Assembly (NCBI GenBank): GCA_036936605.1
Contig: JAUPFV010000001.1
Location: 209,047,138 to 209,111,137, forward strand
From: Limnanthes douglasii subsp. nivea
Taxonomy: Eukaryota; Streptophyta; Magnoliopsida; Brassicales; Limnanthaceae
Direction: 5' to 3'
Length of the DNA: 64,000 nt
Part shown: positions 34,190 to 47,899 of the stretch, piece after piece
Layout: every line of letters begins with the position of its first letter
How positions within the stretch are numbered: position 1 is the stretch's first letter
The notes under the pieces: generated by a model
The model's input: only the letters and a program-made list of their open reading frames with translations
Told to the model about the DNA's origin: nothing
Database searches by the model: none
Translations under genes and position numbers: made by a program

Positions 34190-36160
34190 CTTTGGAAATT
34201 ACTTTGTCCAGATCATCCTAGTCGAGGCTGAGCTTGCCCGTATTTTTTGTCTTGAGCTTGGTGGAAGATTTTCTTTAAGACTCACTAGGACAATTTGAAA
34301 CCTCAAGGTTTTAATTTGGAGCCAGACATGCTTCTCATCAAACTTTTGTAGTGCTCTGACTGAACTCGTACTTGGTCTATTTTCTCCTTGATCAGGTCGA
34401 TGGATAACTGTCTCTCTTTCTCATTTAGCTCTGCTAATTATTTATCAATTCGACCGCTTGGAATTTTGATCTCTGTTGGTACAAAGGCCTCCATTCAATA
34501 TACTAAAGAGAAGGGTGTATCTCTAGTAGCTGACCATGACGTAGTTTGGTATGCCCAAAGCACCACGACAAGTTAGTCTCGCTATTTTCCTTTACAATTC
34601 TCTAGATTTTTCTAAATTTCTTCCACGATTTTTTTGATTCGTGAACTCGACTTGTCCGTTGCCCCGCAGATAGTATGGTGTCGAGAAATGTTGGGTTATC
34701 TCATGTCTCTCACAGAATGTTGTATGCTCACATTTTGAAACTTTAGCCCATTTTCGTTCACGAGGATTTGAAGGATTCCAAATCTGGAAAGGAACTGATT
34801 CTGCATAAAATCACATATCTCATGGGCCCTTATTCTAAAAAAATCCTTAGCCTCAGCCCATTTTATAAATTAGTCCAGCGCCACTAGTTAATATTATGGT
34901 TTTCTTGTGGCCATAGGAAGAAGTCCAACTAAGTCTACCCCATATTTGTTAGCAAATTATTGGCAGAGGTGACAACTCTGTACAAGAGCTTGAATCGGCC
35001 GCTAATTTGGGTCAGTTGAATCCTACAAGTAGAAATTATCCAACCAGAATTCGAGTCATCTACTTAGATAAGCTAGTCTAACCTAGCTAGGATATCTCGC
35101 ATCATCTTTACATAGAATCAGATGAGGTCTATGAAGAGGAGACCCTCGCGATCCAATCCACGCTTTAAAGTTGTTACAACTGTCGGTTCTTCACAGGTCA
35201 ATAGTGAGTTTATTTCTCGGACGAACCTTTGTATATAACTTTTCAATGTCTCCCCCTTCTATTGGTACATATCTATGATAGATTCACCCTCTCATTTATG
35301 CTCCTTGTTTCCAACGTAACAGTTTTTGAAGGTGCCCAAAGCCTCTCGAAATCCCTAATGGACCTCTTTTGAAAGATATTGAAGCAGCTGAGGGCGTTAC
35401 TTTTGAATGTCATGGAGAAATCTCTATATATTAAGACGTCGTATGGGTTGAAGGACATCATCATGATCTTGAACTACTCTAGTGGTACTCAGGGTCTTCC
35501 GATCCATCACATCACTCCATCTTTTGTGAATAATTTTTTTTAGGGAGACCCTTGCCTTCGTGCACAACCTCGCTCGTTGACAGGTCATCCCTGTTGAAGT
35601 CTGACATTCTCTTTTTCTTTTGCTTCTTCCTCTCACCAGTGCGTTTTCTTCTATGGTTGCACCCTTTAGCCCTATGAGTACCCTCAACCTTGTTGGCTTC
35701 TCGATGAACCACGTCCTTGGATGCAACCTTTTCTCTTAGACGTTGAAGGGTTTTGGTGATCTTTTCGAGGCACATTTTGGCTTCCTCGTCCCTCTCTTGA
35801 TGTTGCTGAGCGGCCTTAAGTTTCTCCCGCTTGATCTCTTCGATCTTACATTCATTAGTTTACACATTAGAAATAGTGGATGACATACCTTGGCTAAGAG
35901 GATTATCCTCCTGGGCTGCTCTACCGGTAGTTCCTTCACTATTTATTTGAGATTGATCGTCATTCACAATTGCTACCGCGTAGGCAGCCTGATGGTCCAC
36001 AGGGTTAGCTCTCATATTCCCTTCGTTGTTCGGAGAGCTTTCAATGATCCATGAACATCAACCTTGTTGTCTCGTCCCTCTGCATGTATAGGGCTCCCAG
36101 GATTTCCTTTTTAATTCATAACCTAGTTAATTTCAACGGAAGGTTTTGACATTTTCATAG
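34190..36160 (-). mobile_element. Internally deleted gypsy element: gag joined to integrase
   Basis: From right to left on the - strand: gag N-terminus from about 36160; gag basic region (35939-35512); gag core (35464-35273, DVLIYRDFSMTFKSNALSCF) and gag C-terminus to about 35060. Then comes integrase directly: a VQSCHLCQ zinc-binding end, GVDLVGLLPMATRKP, FIKWAEAKDF, FGILQILVNENGLKFQN and TPYYLRGNGQVEFTN. The late block WMEAFVPTEIKIPSGRI follows. The zinc knuckle, protease, RT and RNase H are absent. This is a deletion derivative with several stops. Its antisense partner gene is at 30814-33363. Confidence 0.85.
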
Positions 36161-36169
36161 GGTTTCCAT

Positions 36170-38450
36170 TCATTTATATATTACAAAATCTTATGCATTA
36201 TCTCATTATCTTCTAGCACTTTTCCACTCATAGTTGTGATTAATCATGAATAAGTGTTATGTCCTCATATTCTTCATGTTAACTTGGTAGTGCTTTTAGT
36301 GGCCTCGTCTGCTTAACAGTCACCCCTCAATAAATACCCTTGTCGGTATTAATTTGTGTACTCTTCGTGGTATAAGTTGGACTTTCTATGGATGATATTG
36401 ACAGTTGCATTTTGCTAAGCAATGTTACTTCAGTTCTGATTTTTGATCGAACGTACCTCATCTTTATCGATGAGGAGGTCATACCGTATTAGTTTTGAAG
36501 TCATTTAAAAGATTCATATATGATGGGAGTCGTAAAAACGATGACAAAAATCATAGCAGAACAAGATGAAACATTTTGGGATGTATTTTTCATCAATATG
36601 TACTACCTACTGTACATGATATGTATTTCCACAAAAGCCTCACATGGAAAGTAAAACTAGGTGGAAATATTTAAAGAGGTTGAAAATATATCGTGTTTTC
36701 AATCTTGGATACGAAGAATGTCAAGCTACGTTCAAAATTTACAAAAGTAATATCACTAACATAATAACTGAAAGACAAACGAACAAATTTAAAATTTAAA
36801 CATCGTAACAAAGAGAGAGGAAACTATTATAATTGATTAATTATAAAAAATATTTATTTTATTTAGATTTCTTAAATTATTATTTTATTATTTGGTTTCC
36901 ATATTGTCGTCATTGTTTCTTTAGTAAGAAGTTTATTTAAATATTAAATAACATAACAAGCATCTTAATAAGACTTTGAAAAAAACGTTATATGTAAGAT
37001 TATGACGGTGCATGCCCAAAGCCTTACGTTATAGTTATAATTATAATGACACGGTACTGGTGATATCATATCATTTTGTCACTGGAAACATGCAAGCCTT
37101 CATTTATTTATAAAGTGGTCTCTGATAGGGTTGGACCTCAGTACTAAAAATATTTGTCATAGTTTTGTCTGCTCAAGCCATTTTATTGATGGTTTCAAAC
37201 ATATACCCGTTTAGAGACCTCATCCAAATCCAATCAATAATTGATGTTTGCTATAAGTCATCAACACTAAAATAAAAAATGATGGACAAATGAACATCGT
37301 TTCTCGATAAACTAGTATGTCTATATTTATGGTATAAATTGAGACAAAGTAATTCCGCCTGTATATGAACGAGGAAAAGTCTCTATCATGTTGGAATAAT
37401 TGATTTTGATTCCAAATTTTTGGATCTACTACCTCTTGTACGATCCCGTACACGAAGCATTTGAGGATTTCTCTTTGTGTTTTAAAGATTTCATAACTAA
37501 ACCTTTCATGCTCAAGATGAACATAATCCTCTTTGGAAACTAGAACAAATAGAAATAGATGCTTCAATGACCTTATAGATAGACAATGATATAACGTTTC
37601 CTAAAGTATGATGTTATTAGTATTTGGTTATGATATCTTTTTCATTTTATATATATTGTTATTGTTTTGTGTTTGACGTAATAATGTGATGTTTAATGTT
37701 ACGATTTTTAAGTTTAAATGTTTTCATATAGATTTTTGTGTTAATCAAATCGAACAAGTATTTAATACAAGCACATTAAAATGACAGATAGTTCAAAAAT
37801 ATACTAATAAGTCCAGGTTTTGCTCACCATAATATCTTAGAAATTTAATGTAGAGAGAGAAAATTAATCGAGAGAGATAATATTAAATGTTGGGTTGAAA
37901 TAATGATTGTCCACTCTCTAGGTGAAGTGACAAGTTATATTTATAGTAATCAGTATGAACCTTTGAGCTCTATCGGCCCAGATATAGAAAGAGTCTCTTA
38001 TTAAGATTTAGGTAATTAAAAAATTAATACAACTAAACTCGACCCAAAATAAGGCCTAAATCCCAACATAAAATTCTCTTATCTAATAATTAAACGAATT
38101 TGTCTAAATTAGTCACTTAGGGTTGATAAGGGCAAAAACTATTCGAAGATAAATTTGGACTAAAGACAATATTGTTTTATTTATATTTTAATTATATATA
38201 TAAGTGTGTGTGTGTGTGTGTGTTATTTTTTATTGGTCTGATAGGCTTTCGAACTATTAGGCTTCTCTCATGATGTTTGTTCGGTCCATTAGGCTCATAG
38301 GTAGTCTTAGCCTATAAAAAGGTTTTTAGAATCATTGATTATTAAATCTGGCATTCTCTCTTATGCTCTTTTATCTCTCCAACCTCCATAAAACATTAAT
38401 TACTTCTTGCTACTTTATCAAAAACATCTTCAGATTAATTTGATCCAAAT
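36170..38450. other. AT-rich sequence, no gene recognised
   Basis: It may include LTR sequence of the neighbouring gypsy fragments, but no LTR pair could be matched by eye. It contains the (GT)n microsatellite at 38204-38223. Confidence 0.4.
38204..38223. repeat. (GT)n microsatellite
   Basis: About ten GT dinucleotides follow an AT-alternating tract. Confidence 0.95.
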
Positions 38451-38454
38451 CAAA

Positions 38455-39760
38455 TGACAACTACAATGGAGGAGATTCAATAAGGTACCCTAATAACAAA
38501 ATCCAAAACCTTACATATAAAATTTCCTTCAGAACCCTTCGGGTGATGGATCATGAAATGCAAGTTGATCCACACCCAGAGAATGAGGGAGTCATGATCG
38601 AAGAAGAATATGTCAAACTCCACATGTAAATGATAAAAAAGAAAAAAAACCTCTTATGCGAGAGATCGAGACCAATTATGAGGAGAAATTGAGGCCTCCA
38701 AATCCCAAAGACAAGCTAAGTGGAATTTTTGTGGGGAATATTCTATCATAACATAAAAGGTTTGATGAACTTGATGATAATCCCCAACATAACCCGAAGA
38801 GAAACTAAGGGGGTCAATCTCTTAAAACCCACCAAGCCTCTATAAAATATCATCGAACCAATGATTTTTCTAGCTCTTCGGACTCCCAGTAAGGGTTCAA
38901 CTTCGGAGTCTGAAATCTCCTAGTCTTCTTTGAGCAGTGATCATTATCATACAAAAGAAGGAAAGTCACCAAGAAAAATGTTGATCTAAAAATTACTCAA
39001 ATCAACATAAAAAATCAAGTAAACAAGATTATTTAGTTAAGAAGAAACAAAGAATGGATAAGGATAAGAAAAAATAATATCAGGAAAATGTGAAAGAATC
39101 GACTGACAATAACATAGACTAAATGTTGAGTAATCAATTTTATATTCAATCCAAACTAGGTACACTTCCAATAAAGATAATTTATTCAATCAAGGGAACA
39201 ATTGAAGGAAATCACCCTTATTTGGGAAAATCTTATCCGGTCATCTACCTAGGCATTTTGATATTTTAAAAATAGAAACGTACGATAGGAACAAAGATCC
39301 AAATAACCATCTCGAACAATTCATGAACTTTATGATGACTTTTTATGATGACGATAAGTTTTTATGCATAGTTTTTTCTCAAACCTTCAAGGGTAGTGCC
39401 TTGGAATGGTATAATAGGCTACCGCAAGGGTCAATCAAAAACTTTAACATGTTTTGGATGGTTTTTAGAAGGTAATTTATGGGAAGCACAAAGCTTAGAG
39501 GGAATTGAGAGACTATAATACATTGTTGGTAGCTTCTTACTGAAACCTTAAAAGAATATACCAAATATTGTATAGATAGTAAAGATGGTTTGTTTTTTTA
39601 TATAATTTTAATAAATTATCTCGACATCTTATCAAAGCTTAAAAATGAACGATTTTATTTAGTCTGGAAGTCATTTTTACCAAGCCGGAACTGAAAATGT
39701 TACAGTTTATTGTTAAAGTTTACTAAAAAATCGATGAGAATAAAATATGTTAAATGTAGA
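38455..39760 (+). mobile_element. Gypsy gag fragment
   Basis: The + strand reads a broken gag: LPRHFDILKIETYDRNKDPN, then FMMTFYDDDKFLCIVFSQTF, KGSALEWYNRLPQGSIKNF and FWMVFRR. This matches the retrotransposon gag core (PF03732). The upstream 700 bases encode a Lys/Glu-rich N-terminus with many stops. It closely resembles the gag of the element at 51.0 kb (YNGLSQ, IKNFDMFWMVF), so the two are probably the same family. Nothing downstream continues into pol. Confidence 0.8.
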
Positions 39761-40637
39761 GGTTATTCGAAAATAAAATTGGCATAAATTATTAATGCTC
39801 ATTCAGTTTATACGAATATAATAGTATTCGAAAATAAAATTAGCATAAATTATTAATCCTCGTTCAGTTTATACGAATATAATAGTATGTTTGGTTTATA
39901 ATTTTTTTTATAATTATGAATTTTTAACTTTACAAATAAATAAAATATTAATAAAATAAAATATTTTTAATAGTTAATTAGATGATACAATACAAAAAAT
40001 ACATATATTTATATGTACAAATAAAATAAAATAAAGAGAGGGTCATAACTCATTCGTACAATTATTAGTATTTGCGTGCTTAAATTCCAATTCAGAATCT
40101 AGGCAACCAAGATCTCTGTTTCAGTTTTTAAACAAGAAATATATATTTTATTGGAAATAAAGACAAAAATGCACACAATATTTTAAAATAAGGAAAGATA
40201 AACATTTCCAAACTCAACCTTGCCCTACGTGGATTTCAAAGTCAATTCCCTACTAGTTTCAAATAATCTTTTTGGTAAAAGAACTTAAATTCAAAAATAA
40301 GTATAGATGGGGAATGATACGAACTGAGAGTAATTATTCACCAATGCTAGAAACATCATGTACAACAATACTAAAGAGAAAATGTTAAATCACAAAAAAT
40401 ACCTTTTGGGCAACTAAAAAGTCATAATAAAACCTAACACCGAATTGACCAATCAAGCCATTGTCTATCCAATGATATTTATTATCCTAACATATGAAAA
40501 AACATCAAGCTGAGTGAGCTTTCAAGGGCCAGGAAACATAATGTGATTTTAGTAGGAAACCAAATATCTTTATTGCATTGAATAATTTGAAGTACCGCTA
40601 TAAGCAATGGTTCTAAGACAGTCTAAAAGTTTGTCTT
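39761..40637. other. AT-rich sequence, no gene recognised
   Basis: A 65-bp segment around 39770-39835 (TATTCGAAAATAAAATTGGC...) is directly repeated at about 39826-39895. Nothing else was recognised. Confidence 0.45.
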
Positions 40638-41610
40638 TTGTCATACCAACTCGAGAATATCTACAAATTCAAATATAACAACTTAATGAAACCCACACAA
40701 AATTACCAAGTAAATAAAAATAATCAATCATTAACACACGTGACTACAAAACACCTTTATGGTGAGAAGACTATGGTGTTTCCAATCATAAGAGGCAGCA
40801 AGTTTGGAGGATTCATTAATGGTGAGAAACCATGTCCTCCCAAGCTAGTCAGTGGTTTAGATGGTCTGTTGGTTGAAAATGTCAAGTATAACAATTAGAT
40901 TGTAAAGGACCAGTTGATGTTAGGTTAGTTGTATAACACCATGAGTGCTGAGGTTGCATCCTAAGTAATGGAGGAAGAAACCTCCAAATGTTTGTGTGAT
41001 GTTGTTATTAGGTTATCTGGCTCTCAAACAAAGTCCATAATAACTTTCTTTAAAGCTGAGTTTCAAAGGACTAGGAAGGGGAGTTCCTCAATGGATGACT
41101 ACCTAGCCAAAATGAAACACATTGTTGATAGTTTGGCATTAGCAGGTTCGCCTATTTCTTTAGATGATCTAGTTTCTCAAGTATTAGCTGGACTTGACAC
41201 TGAGTATACACCTATTATTGTGTATCTAGCTGACAAGGAAGTAAATAATTGGCTTGATTTATAAGCCACACTCCTAACCTATGAGAACAGACTTGAACAA
41301 CTAGGTAAAATACATATCTTTATGGCTAACATGAATCTTGTTGTAGTTAACAAGCCATAAACTCAGTCTACTGGGAATAATAACTACGCTTCTAGTTCAA
41401 GGAATGGGAACAGAGGACAAGGGAGACGCTTCAGAGGAAGGTGCTCTCCAAATCACTCTAATAACTATAGGGAAATGAGTTCTTTTAGTGGTAGATGAAG
41501 CAGTTTTAACTACTCTAATAATAAGCATACATGTCAAATCTGTGGAAAATATGGACATGGTGCTGTTAATTGCTATTTTAGGGATGATCCTAATGTGATG
41601 GGTTGAGTGT
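40638..41610 (+). pseudogene. Copia gag with zinc knuckle
   Basis: This is a capsid-like gag. The frame includes GFINGEKPCPPK, then from 40968 LSGSQTKSIITFFKAEFQRT, KGSSSMDDYLAKMK and LAGLDTEYTPIIVYLADKE, the usual UBN2-type copia gag blocks. A Gly/Arg/Asn-rich stretch follows, then the CQICGKYGHGAVNC zinc knuckle (41532-41574). Stops at about 40897, 40963, 41262 and 41358 break it. Confidence 0.85.
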
Positions 41611-41639
41611 CATCTGATCCAATAAAGAATTGATCAAGA

Positions 41640-42720
41640 TCATAGTGTGATGATTGTGTCATAAGACACTGGAAATGGAGATTAAAGTTGGTATATTGAA
41701 AGTGGTGCTAGTCACCATTAAACACTTAGGTAAGACTTGCTTATTTACCAAAAAAAAAAACAAACTCATTTAAACAGTATATTACATGTACCACATATCA
41801 GCAAAAACCTATTGTTTGTTTTACAGCTAACTTTTCACAACAATATTTTTCCCGAGTTTCATAGTTCTAAGTGTTTTGTGAATGACAATGCAACAGGGAT
41901 AATTCTACTTACTGGGAGAGTTGAGAATGACTTGTATAGGTTAGAAGACTCATCTGTTCCTAGGTCTCCTACGGAAGAAATTCTAAAATTTCATCCTTCA
42001 GCGTCTCATGCCACTATTCTACCTAGCACTTCTGATTCCCTAAAGATAGGTTAGCATAAAAAGCTAGGCCATCCTTCTAAACGAGTCTTGTCAAATATTA
42101 TGAGAAAATATAATCTCCCTACCGTTTCTAGTAATGAAAAGTTCTTTTGTGATGAATGCCAATTAGGCAAATCATATTCTCTTCCATTTTCTAACTCAGT
42201 GTCTCAATCTCTCAATATCCTAGATTTAATTTATTCATACTTGTGGGGGCCTGCTCCGATTGAATCTAAATCTGGGTATAAGTTCTATATACTCTTTGTA
42301 GATGATTACACTAGGTTCACGTGGTTATATCCTCGTAGATACAAAAGTGAGGCCCACATGTGTTTAAAGAGTTTAAAACTCTTGTGGAGAATTAATTTGA
42401 CATAAAAATTAAGAAGTTTTAGTCAGATTGGAGAGATGAATTTAGGTCTGTCTATCCACAAAAAATTTAGGCATCCAGCTTAGGACATAATGTCCTTACA
42501 CTTATGCTCAGCATGGAAGAGCAGAAAGAAAGCACATACATGTCACTGAGACTGGTCTGACACTTCTGATTCATTCCAATCTCCCTGGTAGCTATTGTCC
42601 TGAGGCCTTTCACACAACAGTATTTCTAATAAACAGGTTACCTACAGTTGTTCTACAAGACAAATCTCAATTTGAGAAGTTGTTTAACTCTCAGCCTCAT
42701 TATATGTTCCTAAATGTTTT
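41640..42720 (+). pseudogene. Copia protease remnant and integrase
   Basis: A protease signature degraded to IESGASHH lies near 41700. LLFVLQLTF and DLYRLEDSS mark the protease-integrase linker. HKKLGHPSKRVLSNIM (42058 on) is the integrase zinc-binding start. CDECQLGKSYSLPF, LWGPAPIESKSGYKF and VDDYTRFTWLYP form the catalytic core start. The AQHGRAERKH block is near 42520. Multiple stops and a frameshift at about 42400 are present. Confidence 0.85.
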
Positions 42721-44805
42721 TAGGTGCACTCGTTTCCCTTATCTTACGTCTTATCAAACTAATAAATTCCAATTTCACTCTATCAACTCTGTTTTCTTGG
42801 GTTATAGTGATGTTCATAAGGGATACAGGTGTCTTAGTGCTAATGGGAGAGTCTATATGTCAAGGAATGTCATCTTTACTGAAGATGAATTCCCATGTTT
42901 TCCTGGGTTCCCAAACTCACAATCATCTAATCCTGTGTCTAGTTCTTCTTGGTTGTCTTTAATTTCCTAATGATAGTTTTACAGATGAGGATTCTAATAT
43001 ACAAGCAGCTCATTCAAACTCACAACCTAATTATCCTATTGGTTGTACACACAACAATATTTCACCAAAACCAAGTTAGCCAACAACTAGTACAAATTTG
43101 TTTAATGAAAAATTACCTTGTAGCCTTAGCAACTTACAAAAAATTCAAGCTACTTCCTAAGTTCTTCCCAACAACCACAGTCCATTGCCAATCAGATTTC
43201 CTGTAACACAATCCCTAAAAGAAGTTCAGTTAATTATTGAACTACCTTTTGACAAAGTTAGCAGCCAAACCAAACATTACCAAATAGTTAGCATATGATC
43301 ACTAGAGATGGTATTTCTAAACCTAAGACTATTTACTCAGGTATTACCATATTGCCTACTGTTACCGACAAGGAACCTGTTAAATTCTTTGATGCTGTTA
43401 ATGTGTCTCAGTGGGCTCAGGAAATGAAGAGTGAATATGATTTCTTAATGGAAAATCATATTTGGTTACTTATTCCATACACCAGTAGCATGTGTCTCAT
43501 GGGTTGCAAATGGGTTTACAAATTGAAATATAATTCAGAAGGGTATGTTCAACGCTACAAATATAAAGTTGTAACTAAAGGGTTTCACCAACAACCCGGT
43601 GTTGACTTCACATAAACTTTTAGGCCAGTTATAAAAGTTTCCACTATAAGACTTGTTCTTACTTTACTTGTGTCCATGAACTAGGTTATAAGGAAGTTAT
43701 ATATTAATAACGTTTTTTTAAATGGTGACTTAAATTAACAGGTTTACATGGTGCAACCTGAAGGGTTTGTTGATTCTAAACATCCTGATCATGTATGCAA
43801 GCTACATAAGGCATTATATGGGCTCAAGCATGCTCCTAGGGCTAGGTATTCCAAGGTAAAGGATACTCTGCTTTTATGGAGTTTCCAGAACTCACAGGCA
43901 GACTGTTCAATATTCTTTCTAAATAGTAAAGGTGTATCTATCATTCTATTCGTTTATGCTGATGGCATCATTGTTACATGAAATCACTATTCCTATCTAA
44001 CTAAGTTTATTCAGATATTAAACTCTGAATTTTCTCTCAAGGGCATGGGCTGCCTCAAACTGTTTTTGGGTATTGAGAGTCTGGGTTATACTTGACTCAG
44101 ACACGTTACATAAAAGACTTACTGGTTAAAGAAGGATTATCCACTTCTAACTCATGTTCCACTCTGATGCTAACTCCTCTTCTCTGTCCTACAAGATATA
44201 TAAGCCTATTAGGATCGTTACAATACTTATAGCACACTCGACCTGATATTGCCTTTGCTGTCAACACTGGACCAGTTTCAGCAATGTCCTACGAATGTGC
44301 ATCTACAGTTTGTCAAAATAATATTACGCTACTTATCTGGGACTTTGACGCTAGGAATTCACATCAAGCTCAGTGATGTTTATCAGCACACTGGCTTCAC
44401 TGATGCTTACTGAGCAGCTTCTCTGGACGACTGTCGCTCCGTTGGTGGATCCTACGTATATGGGTGATTCTCTGATCTCCTAGGCTTCTTAGAAACATAG
44501 AGTTGTTTCTCGTTCTAGTACCGAGTCAGAATATTGGTTTTTTTTTAAATATGGCTTCTGAACTCATTTGGTTAAGGTCTGTTCTTTAAGAAATCAGTCT
44601 CTCTCTTCATAGATTTTTGGTTATCTGGTGCAATAATCTCGGAGCAAGTTCGCTAGCATCCAATCTCGTTTTCCACTCCAAGACCAAACATGTTGAGTTA
44701 GATCTTCATTTCGTTTGTTATCAGGTCGTTCAAGGTATTCTAGATATTCGTTATGTTCCATCACATGACCAAGTAGCAGATTTTCTTACTAAACCATTGT
44801 CCTAA
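42680..44805 (+). pseudogene. Copia reverse transcriptase and RNase H
   Basis: INSVFLGYSDVHKGYRCL (after 42760) links integrase to RT. RT blocks follow: AQEMKSEYDFLMENHIWLL, GCKWVYKLKYNSEG, GFHQQPGVDFT, NNVFLNGDL and [26 protein letters not shown] (about 43955) is where the YVDD catalytic box should be; it reads YADG, so catalytic Asp residues are lost. RNase H ends with HSKTKHVELDLHFV and VPSHDQVADFLTKPLS (44805). Confidence 0.88.
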
Positions 44806-44871
44806 AATTGATTCTTGTTCTTGCGGGATAAACTTGGCTTCGATATTCCTCCGCTACATTTTGGGAGAGGA

Positions 44872-47700
44872 AGTTAAGATATCTGGTAATGGATTGAAAG
44901 GATTGGAGCAGGAAGAGAAGGGTGAAGATAAGGTAGAGTTGGTTGTTGTAGAACATGAAGTTGATCTAGGGTTTGAAATGTCTACAAAGGATTTGGGAGA
45001 AGGCCAGTTAACTAAGGGTTTATGTGTCGGGTCAGGATATGGGTCGGAAAAACACATAAACAATAGCTTCAAGCCCAAGGATCAACACTAGTCTCTAACA
45101 AGTTGGATTCTGTCTCCAAGCCTAATACTAATGTAAATAAATAATAAGATGACAAATAAAGTGTAACTAATAAAATGTAACAACATGTAACAAAATTTTG
45201 TTACACAAAACAGAATACTAAAAGTGTATAAACTGAAATGTAACTATATGAAAATATAAATGAATTGAATAATAAAAACTACAGAGATTTTTCTTCTCCC
45301 CCTCTCAACTTTGACTTTATACAACATATAATAGATAATAGAGTTTTCAAATATAACTAGATGAGAAAGAGGCGTACGTGCGACTTTGAGTAACAAAATT
45401 GGACATGAGAGCGTTAGAACGATTGTACAACTTAATTTTTTTAAGCATCTACCACTTCACTTCCTACCACGTTATAAGAAGTTTGAAATTATATAGTCCC
45501 TCAACCAAGGAAAAAAAAATAGATATAGGTTAGAGATAAGAAAACTAAGTCTTATGAATTTATGAACGTAAGGTTTAATAAAAATAATGATTTAAGAGCT
45601 TTAACAAGGCATGTCTAATAAAATAATTTGAGCGTCCCAAAATTAGATAACATTTTCAATTTTAAAGATTTACTTTATTTTGTTGAGCTATGAGTGTTAT
45701 CTTATTCAGTGTATTCTTTGTACATATATACTCATCGTAGACGGTGCAAATATATTTGATACATTTGAAACTTTTTTTCTTTTTTTTGTTTCCAACGAAT
45801 TCTGAATCATGCTCGTATTCGAATGAGCATGTGTTTATTTTAGAATAAAGTCTCAATGAGATTTTCATGGAGACTCTATGCATCACTTCATACCTCCATC
45901 GATTTTATGGCCATTAAAAAAATGTTAGACATCGTAATCGTGAGACTATTTTTAGCAATGATAGTAAAACACATTTATATAAGAATTGATCGCTAAAGAG
46001 ATATAAGGGTGTATAGATCCAATAAAGATATGTCATTTAAAATCGTACGATTATTTGTAAAGAACTACTATGGTTTAAAAAACAAAATAAGTTGTTTACA
46101 ACGATAATTCTACTTCGCTTTATCTACTTATAAGTTACTTAAAATCGTTAAAGATTCTTGATACGACTGGTGACTACTCCTTCAAATATGCTCCCGAGAT
46201 TAACTACTTCAAACAGTATTTTATTGTATTTGGGTCTTGTATCCAATGCACTCTGGTCATTCGCTTTTATTCATACATGTAACCTTTTTTACGGAAAAAC
46301 ACAAACGAGTATTATTTTCAGTCATGTCTAAATGTGATAACAAATTCAAGTTTGGAAACACTTTAAATTGGTATATTAGAACTACGAACTACTGGTTTTA
46401 TCTAACGCGACACACGAAGAATCTATTGTAGAATATTAACTGTATAATGTGAATTAATTTTACTTATACGAGGATTCGTGAATTAACTTTAATCATAATG
46501 AGAATCTATAGTAGAATAAACAATCTTAATTGCAAATAATTGTTTTCTCACAATACGAATCGTGAACAATGTTCAACTCAAAAATACGAAATGTGTAATA
46601 CGTATAAATGTTAATCGTGAATTGCTATATTATTAACTATTTTTATTTTAGAACTTTGTAATTATTTTGAGATTTCATTTGGTATTACTGGGTCAAAATA
46701 CAAGGATAATTAGTGATATTTTCTTGAGATATTGAAATTAACTTGATCGATCATCAAATATTTATATCAGATTGTTAATTAAGTATAATTAATCTTGTGT
46801 TTTGCTTTCTATCCTCATTTATATCATGTGTACTTTATTTTTCATCTTACCGGGAATTTAAGTATGCATTGATTCGTACATCCGTAAAATTTAGGGCAAG
46901 GATGGTGCTTAAGTTTAAATAGTATACTAATCCCCCTAATCAGAGAATGTACACATAACATATGGAATAATTTATTGATAATGAAGATAAAAAATTTCTT
47001 ATTTTTTGTTAGAATTTACCTTCAGGTAAATATGCATTTGTATTTTTTAAAGCCAAATGATACAGTTCCATAAATTTAGTATTCTTAAGTCTTTTAACCC
47101 TCATATCAATATTTATGTAGTCATATTAATATTGGAATTAATTGACAAGATTATAATTAAAATATTTTGGCATTATACAGATGGTCTAGGTTAGACTAAT
47201 GAATTGTACCATGAATATGAGAATAAGCTGAAGGTCAATTTGAGAATATGTTATACATGGTTAGCTTGTTCATCTTCATGTCGTAAATGGATAATTTGTA
47301 TTAGAATAAGTCTTCCACCAGAAGATAAAAGCTTTCCATCCTATTATTAGATAGTTAATATAATTATTGACACAAGTTCCTCAAAATTTCCAATTTTGTT
47401 ACTTGTATGAAAATGAATTCAGGGTATTCAAAAAGTAAACTTCCATGTTCAAGACCAGTAAAATTTTCAATAACCTTGACTATTGTTTGTCTTATTTATT
47501 GAAGGGCCAACAAAAATAGTTTTGTCTTTGTTACCATGTGACCAAATCTATCTTCATAGTGTTTCAGAAACTCAGTGATTGTCTAATGACTATCACTATA
47601 TACCATTTACAAAGTTGTCAAGTGCCTAATAATTTCGAAAATTAAAAAGATGTGTAACAGATTCTTTAGGGTTTTAAGAATGCTTCAAACCTTGACTACA
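44872..47700. other. Possible copia LTR then AT-rich sequence without genes
   Basis: 44872-45300 may hold the 3' LTR of the copia element. The 85-codon open frame at 44834-45091 overlaps that LTR and has no recognisable domain. From 45300 to 47700 the DNA is AT-rich and featureless by eye. Confidence 0.4.
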
Positions 47701-47899
47701 CCGTATATATTTATCTAAATCATTAGTCAAAAGGATCTAATAGACCTTCAAAAAGAAGCTTGTCTAATCAATTTTCTAGAGATATGATCTAAACGCTAGT
47801 GTCATAAAGAGGCTGGAGTCTCTAAAACTATCATATATCTGCAATATTTATTGTAATTTGATAATTAGTGATGTTATTTAAATTATAAAAACTATCATT

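Larger units (their letters stand above)
40638..44871 (+). mobile_element. Decayed Ty1-copia retrotransposon
   Basis: Gag, protease, integrase, RT and RNase H remnants occur in copia order on the + strand, with many stops. A polypurine-like TTGGGAGAGGAAG (44861-44873) follows the RNase H end. The GTTAAGATATC after it resembles a common copia LTR start, but no matching 5' LTR was found. Decay is much heavier than in the copia element at 9.1-13.2 kb. Confidence 0.9.

Noticed and set aside
44834..45091. 85-codon + strand frame after the copia element
   Set aside because: It lies in the probable 3' LTR and lacks any recognisable domain. The antisense frame of similar length is equally unsupported.
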